A stretch of 64,000 nt of DNA from Coxiellaceae bacterium (GCA_902603055.1 CACKTD010000004.1:1-64000), one strand, 5' to 3'; shown: positions 1 to 8,549, counted from the stretch's first letter. A program made the numbers and translations. The notes: generated from the letters alone by a model not told the origin.

Positions 1-83
1 TATCCAATTATTCTTATCTAAATTACGCAATCTTTTAAATCTATGAAACGAAGTTTGAATGCTTTTAGGGCCTAATTATATAC

Positions 84-89
84 TATAAT
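84..89 (+). promoter_or_regulatory. -10 box just before the first gene
   Basis: A consensus TATAAT at 84-89 ends 9 bases before the ATG at 99. No good -35 box is seen. The position implies a leaderless or nearly leaderless transcript. Confidence 0.4.
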
Positions 90-98
90 TTAAATATA

Positions 99-974
99 AT
101 GATAGGATTGACTAAAGAACAAAAGAAAAAAGTTCAAGACTTAGTAAAGACAGCTTACGGAGGTATGAACAAAGAAAAAAATATTCAAAAGTTTGTTCAG
201 GATTCAATTAACATTGTATTCAAGGATTCTCCAGTTTTAAGTAAAGCATTAAAATATTCAACCAAATGTATAAATAAATATGATCCAAAAAAAAGGAATA
301 AAAAATTTAATTTTGGTAATTTACAAAAGTCTGAAAAAGAAGAAAAATATGAAAAAAAACTTGCTAAAAAAGAAGAAGAATATGAAAAAAAACTTGCTTC
401 TAAAGAAATAATTGCTAAAGACAAAGAAAACGCAAAAAAACTATTGCAATTTTATGATAATCATATTTCAAAAGCCTGGGGGCTAAATATTCACAATAGT
501 CACAAAATAAAAACTAGTATACTTAAGGATAAATCTGATAATAAATGTGCCCAAATATGTGCACATATACTAAAAAGTAACTTTAAAAGCAAAGGTCATT
601 CTAAAGAGTTTTTGAAAAACCTAGCTGAAATTAAAAATAGTGAAGTCCCAAGAGATATCCCCGAACTTCAATTTTTGAAAAAAATAGTTACGGATTCTAA
701 CGACCCTTCCCCCAAAACAATACTAGAAAATCTATTTGTTAAGAGAAACTTTTTAGCAAATAATGGTATACGCGTAAATTTAGAGAATGATTTGATTAAA
801 TATATACAAACCGAAAATATAGCTCATATAAAAGATATGTGTAAAAATCTATCAACAGAATTAAATAAACCACAGCCTAAATTATTTGGCACAGCAATTA
901 AAAAGCAAAGTAGAGAATTAGATAGCATTAATCAAGATCTTCAAAGAATTAAACCCCAGTTTAAAATTCAGTAG
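99..974 (+). CDS. Lys-rich coiled-coil protein, function unknown
   Basis: I do not recognise this 291-residue protein. It is very rich in Lys and Glu, with a heptad-like charged stretch at about residues 75-115 in which a short EEKYEKKLAKK-type unit occurs twice in tandem; this probably forms a coiled coil. No signal peptide or membrane segment is visible. The C-terminal half is less repetitive and may be a helical domain. There is no Shine-Dalgarno sequence before the ATG, but a TATAAT box at 84-89 lies 9 bases upstream, so the mRNA may have almost no leader. Its place at the head of an orphan-gene region in a Dot/Icm genome makes a secreted effector possible, but nothing shows this directly. 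Confidence 0.6.
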   Translation: MIGLTKEQKKKVQDLVKTAYGGMNKEKNIQKFVQDSINIVFKDSPVLSKALKYSTKCINKYDPKKRNKKFNFGNLQKSEKEEKYEKKLAKKEEEYEKKLASKEIIAKDKENAKKLLQFYDNHISKAWGLNIHNSHKIKTSILKDKSDNKCAQICAHILKSNFKSKGHSKEFLKNLAEIKNSEVPRDIPELQFLKKIVTDSNDPSPKTILENLFVKRNFLANNGIRVNLENDLIKYIQTENIAHIKDMCKNLSTELNKPQPKLFGTAIKKQSRELDSINQDLQRIKPQFKIQ

Positions 975-1203
975 GATTTTGAAATAAGAAAACCTTTATC
1001 ATCTTAAAATATTTTTTTAACTTATAAACACGCATAAAGTCAGTGATTAAACGATCTCATTGAACACATTCGAGCAACTGTTATTTCAGTGGATTGTGAT
1101 AAACTATTAAACTGTGTAAAAGTCTTCATTGTCTACGGTATTGACAAAGTTTCTTTAAATGGTTGATAATTATTGGATTAAAATAATAGTTCAAAGGAAA
1201 CAA

Positions 1204-1851
1204 ATGCCTAAAAAACCCACAAAAGAAAATCTTATGCCTCAAGTTTCAGAAGCACTGGATCATTTTGATAGTTTGCTGCCAATGGCTTTGGAAGGAGAAA
1301 CAAGGGGGCTTCGAAAATTTTTAAGACAAGGTGGACTTTTATCCATTGCAAACCAAACGCTTTTGGAAGACATGATCGACGGTTTTGAGAAAATTGGAAA
1401 AAGTTGCCCAGATCCCTTTTATAAAAAGAATGTCATCAAATCATTAAAAATAATGATTGCATATGTCAAACAAATAGAGCTTCTTTTAGTAAACAGGGAT
1501 AAGGAATCAGAGAAATTAATGTATATATTCCTTTCACAAAAGCTTTTATTGCCACTGGAGCTGATCAAGCTTTATTCTAATTTCAAAAACAAACTATTTA
1601 GGCCTAAGGTGATCACTTCAGAAACAGAAGATAAAATAGTTTATTGTTCTCAATGTGATTTTAGAGAAGAATTATTGAAACGGTATGAAAAAATTGAACA
1701 TAAATATAGTTACAATTTTATAAGGCCATTTAGTGTATCAAGAAAAGGCTTTTTTAGTAAATCAAAAAGCAATGATGCATGGGGAGCTTCTGGTTTGGAA
1801 GAGGCAGTTTTTGGTAAAGGAGGACTTTCCTTAGGGGTGCTAAGGAAGTAG
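1204..1851 (+). CDS. Hypothetical cytoplasmic protein
   Basis: I do not recognise this 215-residue protein. The frame is open from an ATG at 1159, but that start has no ribosome site, whereas the ATG at 1204 follows AAAGGAAAC closely, so I chose 1204. The protein begins with a basic stretch (MPKKPTK), continues as a mostly helical domain, and has a CSQC pair at about residues 153-156. The last 40 residues are basic and then Gly/Ser-rich. No signal peptide or membrane segment is visible. It stands alone on the plus strand between two other orphans. An effector role is possible from context only. Confidence 0.6.
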   Translation: MPKKPTKENLMPQVSEALDHFDSLLPMALEGETRGLRKFLRQGGLLSIANQTLLEDMIDGFEKIGKSCPDPFYKKNVIKSLKIMIAYVKQIELLLVNRDKESEKLMYIFLSQKLLLPLELIKLYSNFKNKLFRPKVITSETEDKIVYCSQCDFREELLKRYEKIEHKYSYNFIRPFSVSRKGFFSKSKSNDAWGASGLEEAVFGKGGLSLGVLRK

Positions 1852-1969
1852 CTGTGATAAAAACCCTGCACCTCAACAGTCTTCATTATCTTTTAACAAA
1901 AACAATTAAGACAATGGGATCAAAAAACTAGTTATAAACTAGATTAGATACCGATAATTACTGTATCTA

Positions 1970-1998
1970 TTGACAAATATTCACTTTTTTAATATATT
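1970..1998 (+). promoter_or_regulatory. Sigma-70 promoter of the first 78-aa membrane protein
   Basis: TTGACA at 1970-1975 and TATATT at 1993-1998 are separated by exactly 17 bases. The same TTGACAAATAT start is found before the next small gene at 2316. An AAGGA ribosome site follows at 2012-2016, before the ATG at 2023. Confidence 0.7.
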
Positions 1999-2022
1999 AA
2001 TCGAAAATAATAAGGAAAAAAA

Positions 2023-2259
2023 ATGACACAAACAAATAATTTAAATGACGACAGATGTATTCTACCTTTAATCGGTTTTGGGTGCTTGTTTTGTGCTATA
2101 ACTGGAGCTTGTTTATGGGCTGTCATTACTTGTCATGTATTAGCACCGATATTTCCACTCCTCTTAAGTGTTGCAATGTTACCATTTATTGGTTATGCGC
2201 TGCAACATCAGATATTTGACGATTATTCTAATTTACCAACAACGATAATCTGTCCATAA
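2023..2259 (+). CDS. Small two-helix membrane protein (78 aa), twin 1
   Basis: The protein is a short polar N-terminus (MTQTNNLNDD) followed by two hydrophobic helices at about residues 14-35 and 40-62, then a polar tail. The topology is that of a membrane hairpin. It has four Cys and no recognisable family. A strong sigma-70 promoter and a good AAGGA ribosome site indicate real, probably high, expression. The next gene encodes a protein of the same length and topology behind the same kind of promoter, so the two may be diverged paralogues. The N-terminus also resembles that of the protein at 6413 (MTQKNNIIDD). Confidence 0.6.
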   Translation: MTQTNNLNDDRCILPLIGFGCLFCAITGACLWAVITCHVLAPIFPLLLSVAMLPFIGYALQHQIFDDYSNLPTTIICP

Positions 2260-2315
2260 TAGATTGTGAAAAATAGAATAGAGGAGTAGTAGGAGTATAG
2301 TTCTCCTGCAATTTA

Positions 2316-2345
2316 TTGACAAATATGGGTTTTTTTTGGTATATT
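2316..2345 (+). promoter_or_regulatory. Sigma-70 promoter of the second 78-aa membrane protein
   Basis: TTGACA at 2316-2321 and TATATT at 2340-2345 are 18 bases apart. The first 11 bases (TTGACAAATAT) match the promoter at 1970. An AAGGA site follows before the ATG at 2377. Confidence 0.65.
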
Positions 2346-2376
2346 ATTAAAATAATAACAATAATAAGGAAAAAAT

Positions 2377-2613
2377 ATGACTTTATTTAATAATTCAAAT
2401 ATGTTTAATAATTCAAGCGATATGTCCTCAATGATTTTGGACTCTTTACTACATTCTATATGTTTTCTTGGGACGGTCGGTCTGTTAGCCGGTAGTATGG
2501 TCCTAAGCGTTATCTATCCTGCAATAGGAATTCCAATATTAGTTCTTATGTCTCTTTTAATGTGTACGGAACCAACCCCCCCTGTAACCAAAAGTCTAAG
2601 TTATTATCAGTAA
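2377..2613 (+). CDS. Small two-helix membrane protein (78 aa), twin 2
   Basis: An Asn/Ser/Met-rich N-terminus of about 22 residues precedes two hydrophobic helices at about 26-46 and 48-66, then a polar tail with a TEPTPP turn. Length, topology, promoter and ribosome site match the gene at 2023, though sequence identity is low by eye. No family is recognised. Possible roles include a membrane peptide, a toxin-like small protein or a host-membrane-targeted hairpin effector; none is proven. It converges with the minus-strand gene that ends 5 bases away. Confidence 0.6.
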   Translation: MTLFNNSNMFNNSSDMSSMILDSLLHSICFLGTVGLLAGSMVLSVIYPAIGIPILVLMSLLMCTEPTPPVTKSLSYYQ

Positions 2614-2618
2614 TTAAT

Positions 2619-3593
2619 CTAAGGGTCTGAGTCCATAGCGTCTAAAAAATGATGCCATTGTTTTAATAGGCTAAATTCTCTATGGATCTCAGTGCCAATA
2701 TGGCCCATTTGCCAAACCATTTCTACAAGACTAATGCTCGTCAAAAAAACAAAAGCCATATCTCCGATACTAAAAATGCTTTTATAACATATTAAACGAT
2801 AAAAGTTTAATATGAGCATGATCATTCCGAGCGAATCAATCTTACAACGCGTTAAATTAGTAGACAATAGTAGTTTAGTTTTATAGTCATGTTCAATTGA
2901 TTGATTTTTTTTAAAAAAATCATATGCACTATGGCAAAGCGGCCCTAATTTTTTTAATTGAAATAAGTTGCTAAATTGTTTCATGGTGTTGATTGAAGCT
3001 TGATGATGCTGATGGATATAACGATTGAGTATATGGGTTTCATGATTTAAAACAACAATTTGCATAGTTAAATAAAATGTCATGATAATTAAAATCATAG
3101 GGTCCAATAATGCTGTTTGGACAAGAATAATTAACATACTTAATGTAAGAGGAATGAAATTCCAAATACATAAATTCCAAATACGCTCAACCACCTGAAC
3201 TAAATCAGAAGTGATCTTACTTATTTCCGTTCCAGAACGATGCAAATGTATCTTGGGTTGATGATGACAATTCATAATGATTTTATTTTGTATCTTAATT
3301 CTAAGTTCGGGATAGTATTTGCCATAAATAGCAGTGTGTGCACGTAGAATGATTTTTGAAATACCCCATAATATTAAAAATATTAATACCCAATGAATGA
3401 AAGGGGATTCTTGATTGAGTGCATTGATCATATTTTTTAAAATAAAAGGGGTACTTAAATAATTAATGATCCCAATGATTGGTGCTATTAAAAGCGTACT
3501 CATGCATGCAGGGTTCAAGTGTATCAATTCATAGAGTATTAAAATAGATTGTTTCATCCATGCTATTTTGCAAGTTAGCCTAGGATGTCTCAA
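2619..3593 (-). CDS. ABC exporter membrane domain lacking an ATPase domain
   Basis: This 324-residue membrane protein has about six hydrophobic segments and the layout of a type I ABC exporter transmembrane domain, including the long cytoplasmic helices between segments. A full half-transporter would continue for about 230 residues with a nucleotide-binding domain. Here the frame stops just where that linker would begin, and no Walker A sequence follows or lies nearby. It may work with an ATPase encoded elsewhere, or be a decayed remnant. The frame begins at a TTG 5 bases after the rhomboid gene; an ATG at 3557 is an alternative start. It is the last gene of a three-gene minus-strand unit. 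Confidence 0.55.
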   Translation of the reverse strand: MRHPRLTCKIAWMKQSILILYELIHLNPACMSTLLIAPIIGIINYLSTPFILKNMINALNQESPFIHWVLIFLILWGISKIILRAHTAIYGKYYPELRIKIQNKIIMNCHHQPKIHLHRSGTEISKITSDLVQVVERIWNLCIWNFIPLTLSMLIILVQTALLDPMILIIMTFYLTMQIVVLNHETHILNRYIHQHHQASINTMKQFSNLFQLKKLGPLCHSAYDFFKKNQSIEHDYKTKLLLSTNLTRCKIDSLGMIMLILNFYRLICYKSIFSIGDMAFVFLTSISLVEMVWQMGHIGTEIHREFSLLKQWHHFLDAMDSDP

Positions 3594-3598
3594 TACAG

Positions 3599-4279
3599 CT
3601 AAAGCGGTAAATTCAAACCTTGAGAAGCTACTTGTAAATAAATAGCATTTAAAGTCAGAAAGTCGTAGAGTCCTGGTGATGCAGCTTGTAGGTAAAGTAC
3701 AAGATCATTAAAGTAATACCCTACAAATGCACCCGCTATTAGTCCAGCAAAATGGCCTTCACTGGAAACACCAGCCTCTGTAGAAAGTACACTGGATAAG
3801 ATATGCACACCAAAATAATAAGCCCCTAATATTGCACCTATGATATCAACAATGTTTGCACCATAATAAGCCTTTATTAGTATACATGACCAGTAGCCTA
3901 TGATTAATGCGCTTGCACCAATATGGCACGCAGATCGTCCAAAAATCCAGATCAGTGATCCAGATAAGATCATGATGAAAAAGGAACTTAACACAAATAC
4001 ATTCAGTCCTTGGCTCATGATGATACCTCCAATCCCAAGGAAAAATATAGAGTTGTTAAATAAATGATTGAAACTGCCATGTAAAAATGGGGAACAAATA
4101 ATTCCTAATAATCCCAAAGGATGGCGAGGGATGATGCCAAAAATCATGAGCGAATTATTGGTGACTGTATTCACCAAGTGAATGAACCATGTGAATCCTA
4201 GAATATAAATTAATATTGGGAAGGTGTCATGTAGTTGTGCAATTGCGGTGTTGAGTTGATCTAATACTTCAATGCTCAT
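3599..4279 (-). CDS. Rhomboid-family intramembrane serine protease
   Basis: The 226-residue protein has about six hydrophobic helices. Rhomboid landmarks are present in order: GSFNHLFNN (oxyanion/His-Asn region) near residue 68, HIGASALIIGYW with the candidate catalytic Ser of the GxSx motif near residue 123, and SSEGHFAGLIAG with the partner His near residue 175. These proteases cut membrane-anchored substrates within the bilayer. The start overlaps the end of the upstream cyclodeaminase gene by 4 bases (ATGA), which indicates translational coupling. The substrate is unknown. Confidence 0.8.
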   Translation of the reverse strand: MSIEVLDQLNTAIAQLHDTFPILIYILGFTWFIHLVNTVTNNSLMIFGIIPRHPLGLLGIICSPFLHGSFNHLFNNSIFFLGIGGIIMSQGLNVFVLSSFFIMILSGSLIWIFGRSACHIGASALIIGYWSCILIKAYYGANIVDIIGAILGAYYFGVHILSSVLSTEAGVSSEGHFAGLIAGAFVGYYFNDLVLYLQAASPGLYDFLTLNAIYLQVASQGLNLPL

Positions 4280-5286
4280 TTTAAAAGTCCAAATAAATTT
4301 TTAGGATCCGAAACGTCTGGTATCAAATCTAAAGTGTCTAAAAAATCTGTGTGTTCGGTCAATTCATAAATATAGCGTAATGTGCTGTAGTCTTCTAAAG
4401 CAAATCCTACAGAATCAAATAATGTAATATCTTTATCTGTTTGTCGTCCCGGTTTTTGTTGAGATATTACTTCCCACAACTCTGTAATTGGGAGGTTAGG
4501 GTGTTGTTTAATTTCACCTTCTTTGCGGGTTTGTTGTGCATACTCTACAAAAATACGCGTGTTTTCAATTAAGTCAGGATGCAATTCGATTTTTTGCTCA
4601 GAGTCACCACCAATGGCATTGATGTGCATTCCAGCATGAAGATCTTTTTTGCTGATAATGCCATCACTTTGGTAATGAGTGGTTGCGGTAGTGAGAATAT
4701 CAACTCCCTGGCAAGCACCGCTTAATTCATTTTGAGGCTCAATTTTTATTGGATAATCTTGCATATTATGCATAAACTTATCCAACGCTTTGGGATCAAT
4801 ATCATATACCTTTAGTTGTTTAATACCTAAAACATAATAAAAAGCTAATGCCTGAAACTCCGCCTGTGCACCAAGACCAATGAGCCCCATACTTTGTACT
4901 TTGGGATTGGCTAAATATTTTGCAGCCATCACCGATGTTGCTGCAGTTCGAATAGCTGTTAATAAAGTCATTTCAGCAATGAAAATAGGGTATCCTGAAG
5001 CGATTTCTGCTAACACTCCAAAGCCAGTCACACTGAGCTTATTATGCTGTGTATTAAATGGGTGGCCGTTGACATATTTAAAGCTGTAATGTGCTTTATT
5101 ATGGATAGGCATTAACTCAATCACCCCCTCATCAAAATAGGAGGCAACTCGTGGTTGATGTGAAAAAGAGTGCCATTGTTTAAAGTCTTGTATCATTGCT
5201 TCAACAAGACCTAACATTATTTTTTCGATCTTAAAATGACGAATGACATTAGTAAGTTGTTTGATGCCAAGAAATGAAACCATCAT
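4276..5286 (-). CDS. Ornithine cyclodeaminase / mu-crystallin family protein
   Basis: The 336-residue length fits the family. An NAD-binding Rossmann segment with GLIGLGAQAEFQ lies at about residue 135, just after the conserved LTAIRTAATSVMAAKYLA stretch at about 105-122. A conserved acidic substrate loop (NAIGGDSEQKIEL) is near 229. Members convert ornithine to proline with release of ammonia, or act as related imine reductases or dehydrogenases, so the exact substrate cannot be read from the sequence. With proC and putA also in this window, a link to proline metabolism is reasonable. It is the first gene of the minus-strand unit with the rhomboid and the ABC membrane domain. Confidence 0.8.
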   Translation of the reverse strand: MMVSFLGIKQLTNVIRHFKIEKIMLGLVEAMIQDFKQWHSFSHQPRVASYFDEGVIELMPIHNKAHYSFKYVNGHPFNTQHNKLSVTGFGVLAEIASGYPIFIAEMTLLTAIRTAATSVMAAKYLANPKVQSMGLIGLGAQAEFQALAFYYVLGIKQLKVYDIDPKALDKFMHNMQDYPIKIEPQNELSGACQGVDILTTATTHYQSDGIISKKDLHAGMHINAIGGDSEQKIELHPDLIENTRIFVEYAQQTRKEGEIKQHPNLPITELWEVISQQKPGRQTDKDITLFDSVGFALEDYSTLRYIYELTEHTDFLDTLDLIPDVSDPKNLFGLLK

Positions 5287-5349
5287 TAAAACTTATCATA
5301 AATTAAGGATATTGTCTAAATTCACTCTTTAGCACTGAAGTCACTTTGA

Positions 5350-6300
5350 CTAAAATACACCCATATCTATCATCATACTTAAGTAAGTCATATTTTCATC
5401 GTCATTATCATCATCAAAAAAATTCTCCATAAGACGATATTGTTGATTTAAGAATGACACAAGCTTAGGATCGAGTGGTATTGCATTTTTACCTGAGTGG
5501 TTTTTTAGATGGCTATTTAATTGAGGGTGTTGATTGGATAGCTTGCGTACTTCTGAAAAGTGTTGGGCAATATTCTCTTTGGATTGGTATTTAGGGTGGA
5601 TAGACATCATTAACCACCCAAGTACATTGCCAATGCCCTCAATAATATGATTTGGGTATTGAACGATTGTATTCCAAGCCACGTCAGCAATTTCAGGGTC
5701 AACTAAAAGCTGATGTATCATTCCAAACATACACCTGATAATTTCATCTTTATTGATCATATTTACTTTAGTTGAGGGGCTGTAAAGTTGGTCTAAATAG
5801 GCTTCTTTAGTGGAAATTTGAATTATTGAGATAATTCCAAAAAATACATTGATCAATTTTAAACGTAATATAGGGGAGCTATCTTCTGGAAGCCATTCAT
5901 AAAGAATTAACCGAGATGCTAAAGTCAGCTCCTTTTGCCGCTCATCAAGCCTATTAATTTCGATGAAGCGTTTGACTTTTCTTCGCTCAGATTTATTCAA
6001 TATTAGACTGTTTTGTTGCAATGAGGAGGATGCAATTTGATGGGAATTAAAAGCTTTTAAGGCGACTAGAGCAGCACTTTGAGAGCAAACGTGTCTATCT
6101 ACACCAACAATGGACATGGCACACATAAAAGCAGGATGCATATCATGGCTTTCTAGATACATAATCCATCCCATTTGTGCCATACTAAATCGAGTCATTT
6201 TATGTTCACTAGAACTCAATGGTGAAATTTGCTCTTCAAAAAAACGAAGTGCTTGATTAAGATTGCTTAATGGTGGATTCAGTTTTCCTTTGCTTTTCAT
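5350..6300 (-). CDS. Hypothetical helical protein with acidic C-terminus
   Basis: I do not recognise this 316-residue protein. It appears largely helical, without signal peptide or clear membrane segment. Near the C-terminus is a dense acidic block (FFDDDNDDEN) followed by a short hydrophobic end (YLSMMIDMGVF). Acidic C-terminal tails with a terminal hydrophobic residue are typical of Dot/Icm substrates, so an effector role is a fair hypothesis. The start is an ATG preceded by AGGAT. It is divergent from the gene at 6413 and shares that upstream region. Confidence 0.6.
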   Translation of the reverse strand: MKSKGKLNPPLSNLNQALRFFEEQISPLSSSEHKMTRFSMAQMGWIMYLESHDMHPAFMCAMSIVGVDRHVCSQSAALVALKAFNSHQIASSSLQQNSLILNKSERRKVKRFIEINRLDERQKELTLASRLILYEWLPEDSSPILRLKLINVFFGIISIIQISTKEAYLDQLYSPSTKVNMINKDEIIRCMFGMIHQLLVDPEIADVAWNTIVQYPNHIIEGIGNVLGWLMMSIHPKYQSKENIAQHFSEVRKLSNQHPQLNSHLKNHSGKNAIPLDPKLVSFLNQQYRLMENFFDDDNDDENMTYLSMMIDMGVF

Positions 6301-6352
6301 ATTCTATATCCTAACAATAAAACCACTTTGAATGCAAAATAGCGTAAAATAA

Positions 6353-6381
6353 TTGACAATTTGCTATAAGTTGTTTAATAT
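6353..6381 (+). promoter_or_regulatory. Sigma-70-like promoter of the 131-aa gene
   Basis: TTGACA at 6353-6358 and TAATAT at 6376-6381 are 17 bases apart. The frame is open through this region, but a promoter here and an AAGGAA site at 6401-6406 favour translation from the ATG at 6413. Confidence 0.55.
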
Positions 6382-6412
6382 GTCAAGGAAATATAAAAAA
6401 AAGGAAACACTC

Positions 6413-6808
6413 ATGACACAAAAAAATAATATTATTGACGATATTGCTGATTGGTTTAAATCTGTTTTTGATAATAATGATCAATCTCAATCTTTAGCAC
6501 TTTTAGAAAAACCTGAATTAGGAAAAACACAAGAGGATTTATCGACTGATGAGCCTGTAAAAGCAGGCCGTTTTATGGATATGATCAGCTATATATTTAA
6601 ATTATTCGATTTCTCTGGTTTTTGGAGTATGTTATCAAACATGTTTAGAAGTAACAGTGAGAGCGTAAATAAAGAAACAGAAGCTCCTCTTGCTTCAGAT
6701 ACTTTAAATGCTGGTAATGCAGATACAGTTTACCGTGTTACAGGTACAATTATTTCCCCTAAATTTGAAAATAACCGTAACGATTCAAGTTCTGGTTTGG
6801 CATTATAA
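6413..6808 (+). CDS. Hypothetical small acidic protein with amphipathic segment
   Basis: The 131-residue protein begins MTQKNNIIDD, much like the small protein at 2023. It has an aromatic, partly hydrophobic stretch at about residues 46-75 (including FKLFDFSGFWSMLSNMF) that could be an amphipathic membrane-binding helix, and a polar Asn/Ser-rich tail. No family is recognised. The frame can be extended upstream to 6353, but the promoter and ribosome site place the start at 6413. A strong intrinsic terminator follows directly, so this looks like a single-gene transcription unit. A secreted or effector role is possible from context. Confidence 0.6.
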   Translation: MTQKNNIIDDIADWFKSVFDNNDQSQSLALLEKPELGKTQEDLSTDEPVKAGRFMDMISYIFKLFDFSGFWSMLSNMFRSNSESVNKETEAPLASDTLNAGNADTVYRVTGTIISPKFENNRNDSSSGLAL

Positions 6809-6826
6809 ATCTACTAGGTATTACTC

Positions 6827-6864
6827 AAGGGCTGTTGGAGCTAGTTTCCAATAGCCCTTTTTAT
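6827..6864 (+). terminator. Rho-independent terminator after the 131-aa gene
   Basis: AAGGGCTGTTGGA and its near-perfect complement TTCCAATAGCCCTT flank a short loop, followed by a T-rich run. The hairpin begins 18 bases after the stop codon at 6808. Confidence 0.8.
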
Positions 6865-6875
6865 TTGAGAGCTTT

Positions 6876-7682
6876 ATGGAAGGTTTAAAACAAGAAGATT
6901 ATACGGTTGTAACAAAATCGTGGATAATGACTGCTTTTTTATTTATTATTGAGATTTTATTGGTTGCGCTTATATTCGTGGGATACTTATTAAATATATT
7001 TTTATGGCTGGATTTTAGTTGGCCATATAGACATTTAAAGTCAAATCTTCCAATTTTTCACATAAATTTTAGCGGGAAAATAACAGATTACCCAAATGTT
7101 TTTTGTTATCAATCTTTCTATCCACGCCATGCGTTTAAAATTAATGATAGAGTCATAGGCCAATCTAGTCTAGTTTATTACTTGATGGCATTATTCTCAA
7201 ACTTTTGGACTATTAAAAGTGTTTATCAGTTATGTTATAAATCGAAAAATTCTCCTTTAATTGAAACAACTACGAATTTTGATTCCTGGGAGAATTGGGC
7301 TGAATGGAAGATGAAATTACTCCTAAAGGAAGTCGATGATGGTAGCATGAGTTTACAGGAATGCAAATACCTATCTCCATTCATTCCTAAGTTTAATTTC
7401 TTCTATGAAGCTGTGAACTCTATTACGATTAAAAACACGTTTCAAAATAGAGGAATCGATCGGAGTAAAGCCATTGAATATGCAAACTTAAATTTAAATG
7501 TTCAGGGCCTACAAGAACCAATTGATGAAAAAAACCCTTTATTAACGAATGAGATCAAACCTAAATCTACTAAAAAGGTTCAGTTTAAAGAAGAGTTACT
7601 TTTTTTTGATAGTAATCAAAAAACAACGTACCCCTTAAACTCAAATAATCATCAATCTAAGCCCATTACAACTGCTGCATAA
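6876..7682 (+). CDS. Hypothetical membrane-anchored protein
   Basis: The 268-residue protein has one long hydrophobic stretch at about residues 17-45, enough for one long or two short membrane helices, preceded by a 15-residue polar N-terminus. The remainder is soluble-looking and aromatic-rich, and the last 60 residues are polar with Lys/Asn/Thr. No family is recognised. The start has GAGAGC at a normal distance, similar to the GAGGTG before the gene at 8623. It lies just after a terminator. The N-terminal membrane anchor and long polar tail would fit an effector that sits on host membranes, but this is inference. Confidence 0.55.
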   Translation: MEGLKQEDYTVVTKSWIMTAFLFIIEILLVALIFVGYLLNIFLWLDFSWPYRHLKSNLPIFHINFSGKITDYPNVFCYQSFYPRHAFKINDRVIGQSSLVYYLMALFSNFWTIKSVYQLCYKSKNSPLIETTTNFDSWENWAEWKMKLLLKEVDDGSMSLQECKYLSPFIPKFNFFYEAVNSITIKNTFQNRGIDRSKAIEYANLNLNVQGLQEPIDEKNPLLTNEIKPKSTKKVQFKEELLFFDSNQKTTYPLNSNNHQSKPITTAA

Positions 7683-7720
7683 ACGGTATTTTCAGTTACA
7701 TAACGTTGCTAGATCAATGC

Positions 7721-7726
7721 TATAAT
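7721..7726 (+). promoter_or_regulatory. Extended -10 promoter (TGC TATAAT)
   Basis: TATAAT at 7721-7726 is preceded by TGC, forming an extended -10. The 13-base word TGCTATAATTAAA occurs again before the minus-strand gene that starts at 46651. Here an AAGGG ribosome site lies between the box and the ATG at 7746. Confidence 0.5.
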
Positions 7727-7745
7727 TAAATTATAAGGGTCGATT

Positions 7746-8549
7746 ATGCCTATGATAAAAACAAACAGTTATTCTAATAATTATAAGGGTGGTGGTGATA
7801 TTCCAAATATTTGTTTGGTCTATGAAAATGCATTTTGGAATTTAAATAAAAAACCTTTAATTGAGTATTTGAAAAATCAACAACTAGAAATAGTGGATGA
7901 AGAGCAAGTGGCATTAATTAGTAAAGATATTGAGTCTTTAGATACAGATATTATTGTTGATCCTTCATTTAATGGGCTTGAAAGTGATGCCGCAAGTAAA
8001 TTTAATTTCGAGCTGCCGTTGGTGAGATTAATTGATAAAAGAACCATTTTTGAAAAGCTCATCGCTCCGAGAGAAAAAAAACTATCTTTGGAGAGGGTGG
8101 AAAAAACGCTAAAACGCAGTATCCTCCAAATATTGATTGATAGGATTTTTAATCTATTTAAACCATCCTATTCTAGAGTCCATCCTATATGGAGATGCGA
8201 TGGGCTTACCGCTAAAGATCTAGAGTGGCCTGATAAGAAGAGAATGTTGCCGTATACACCATTGCAAAGCATAGAAAATTTTTTGAGGAAAAGGTGTGGT
8301 TTTAAAACTCAACCAAAAATAGACCCAAAACCATCTAATAGTATTACTAAACCAAATAAAAAAGGATATAACGTTAGTTTTGATTTAAATGCAGATAAAT
8401 CACCTTCACCTAATACCAAAGATTCACACCAGAATAGCAAAAAAGGACTTTCAAGCTCACCCAGACCCCCAAGTAGTCCAATAAGAAGCTCACCCAGATC
8501 CCCAAGTAGTCCAATAAGAAACTCCTCTATTCCCCCTAGGGTACGATAG
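7746..8549 (+). CDS. Hypothetical protein with Ser/Pro/Arg-rich tandem-repeat tail
   Basis: The 267-residue protein has an uncharacterised N-terminal part (about 1-195) and a low-complexity tail. In the tail an 11-residue unit of the form SSPRxPSSPIR is repeated twice at about residues 237-258. Such PxxP-rich, basic tails can bind SH3-like domains or be phosphorylated in eukaryotic cells. The coding DNA of the unit is a 33-bp tandem repeat. It ends PPRVR, and the next protein ends PPRTVR. Just past the stop, another frame reads a short acidic tail (see findings), so a frameshift near the C-terminus is possible. Candidate secreted effector; no homologue recognised. Confidence 0.55.
   Translation: MPMIKTNSYSNNYKGGGDIPNICLVYENAFWNLNKKPLIEYLKNQQLEIVDEEQVALISKDIESLDTDIIVDPSFNGLESDAASKFNFELPLVRLIDKRTIFEKLIAPREKKLSLERVEKTLKRSILQILIDRIFNLFKPSYSRVHPIWRCDGLTAKDLEWPDKKRMLPYTPLQSIENFLRKRCGFKTQPKIDPKPSNSITKPNKKGYNVSFDLNADKSPSPNTKDSHQNSKKGLSSSPRPPSSPIRSSPRSPSSPIRNSSIPPRVR
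8454..8519 (+). repeat. Two tandem copies of a 33-bp coding repeat
   Basis: The first copy (8454-8486) and the second (8487-8519) differ at one base (C/T in the PPS/SPS codon). Each encodes SSPRxPSSPIR. Such a repeat could expand or contract by slippage. Confidence 0.85.

Noticed and set aside
1159-1203. Upstream in-frame start for the gene at 1204
   Set aside because: The ATG at 1159 has no ribosome site, whereas AAAGGAAAC is well placed for 1204.
2260-2320. Hairpin GTAGGAG/CTCCTGC as terminator of the first 78-aa gene
   Set aside because: The stem is only seven pairs with a wobble and no T-run follows, so it is too weak to call.
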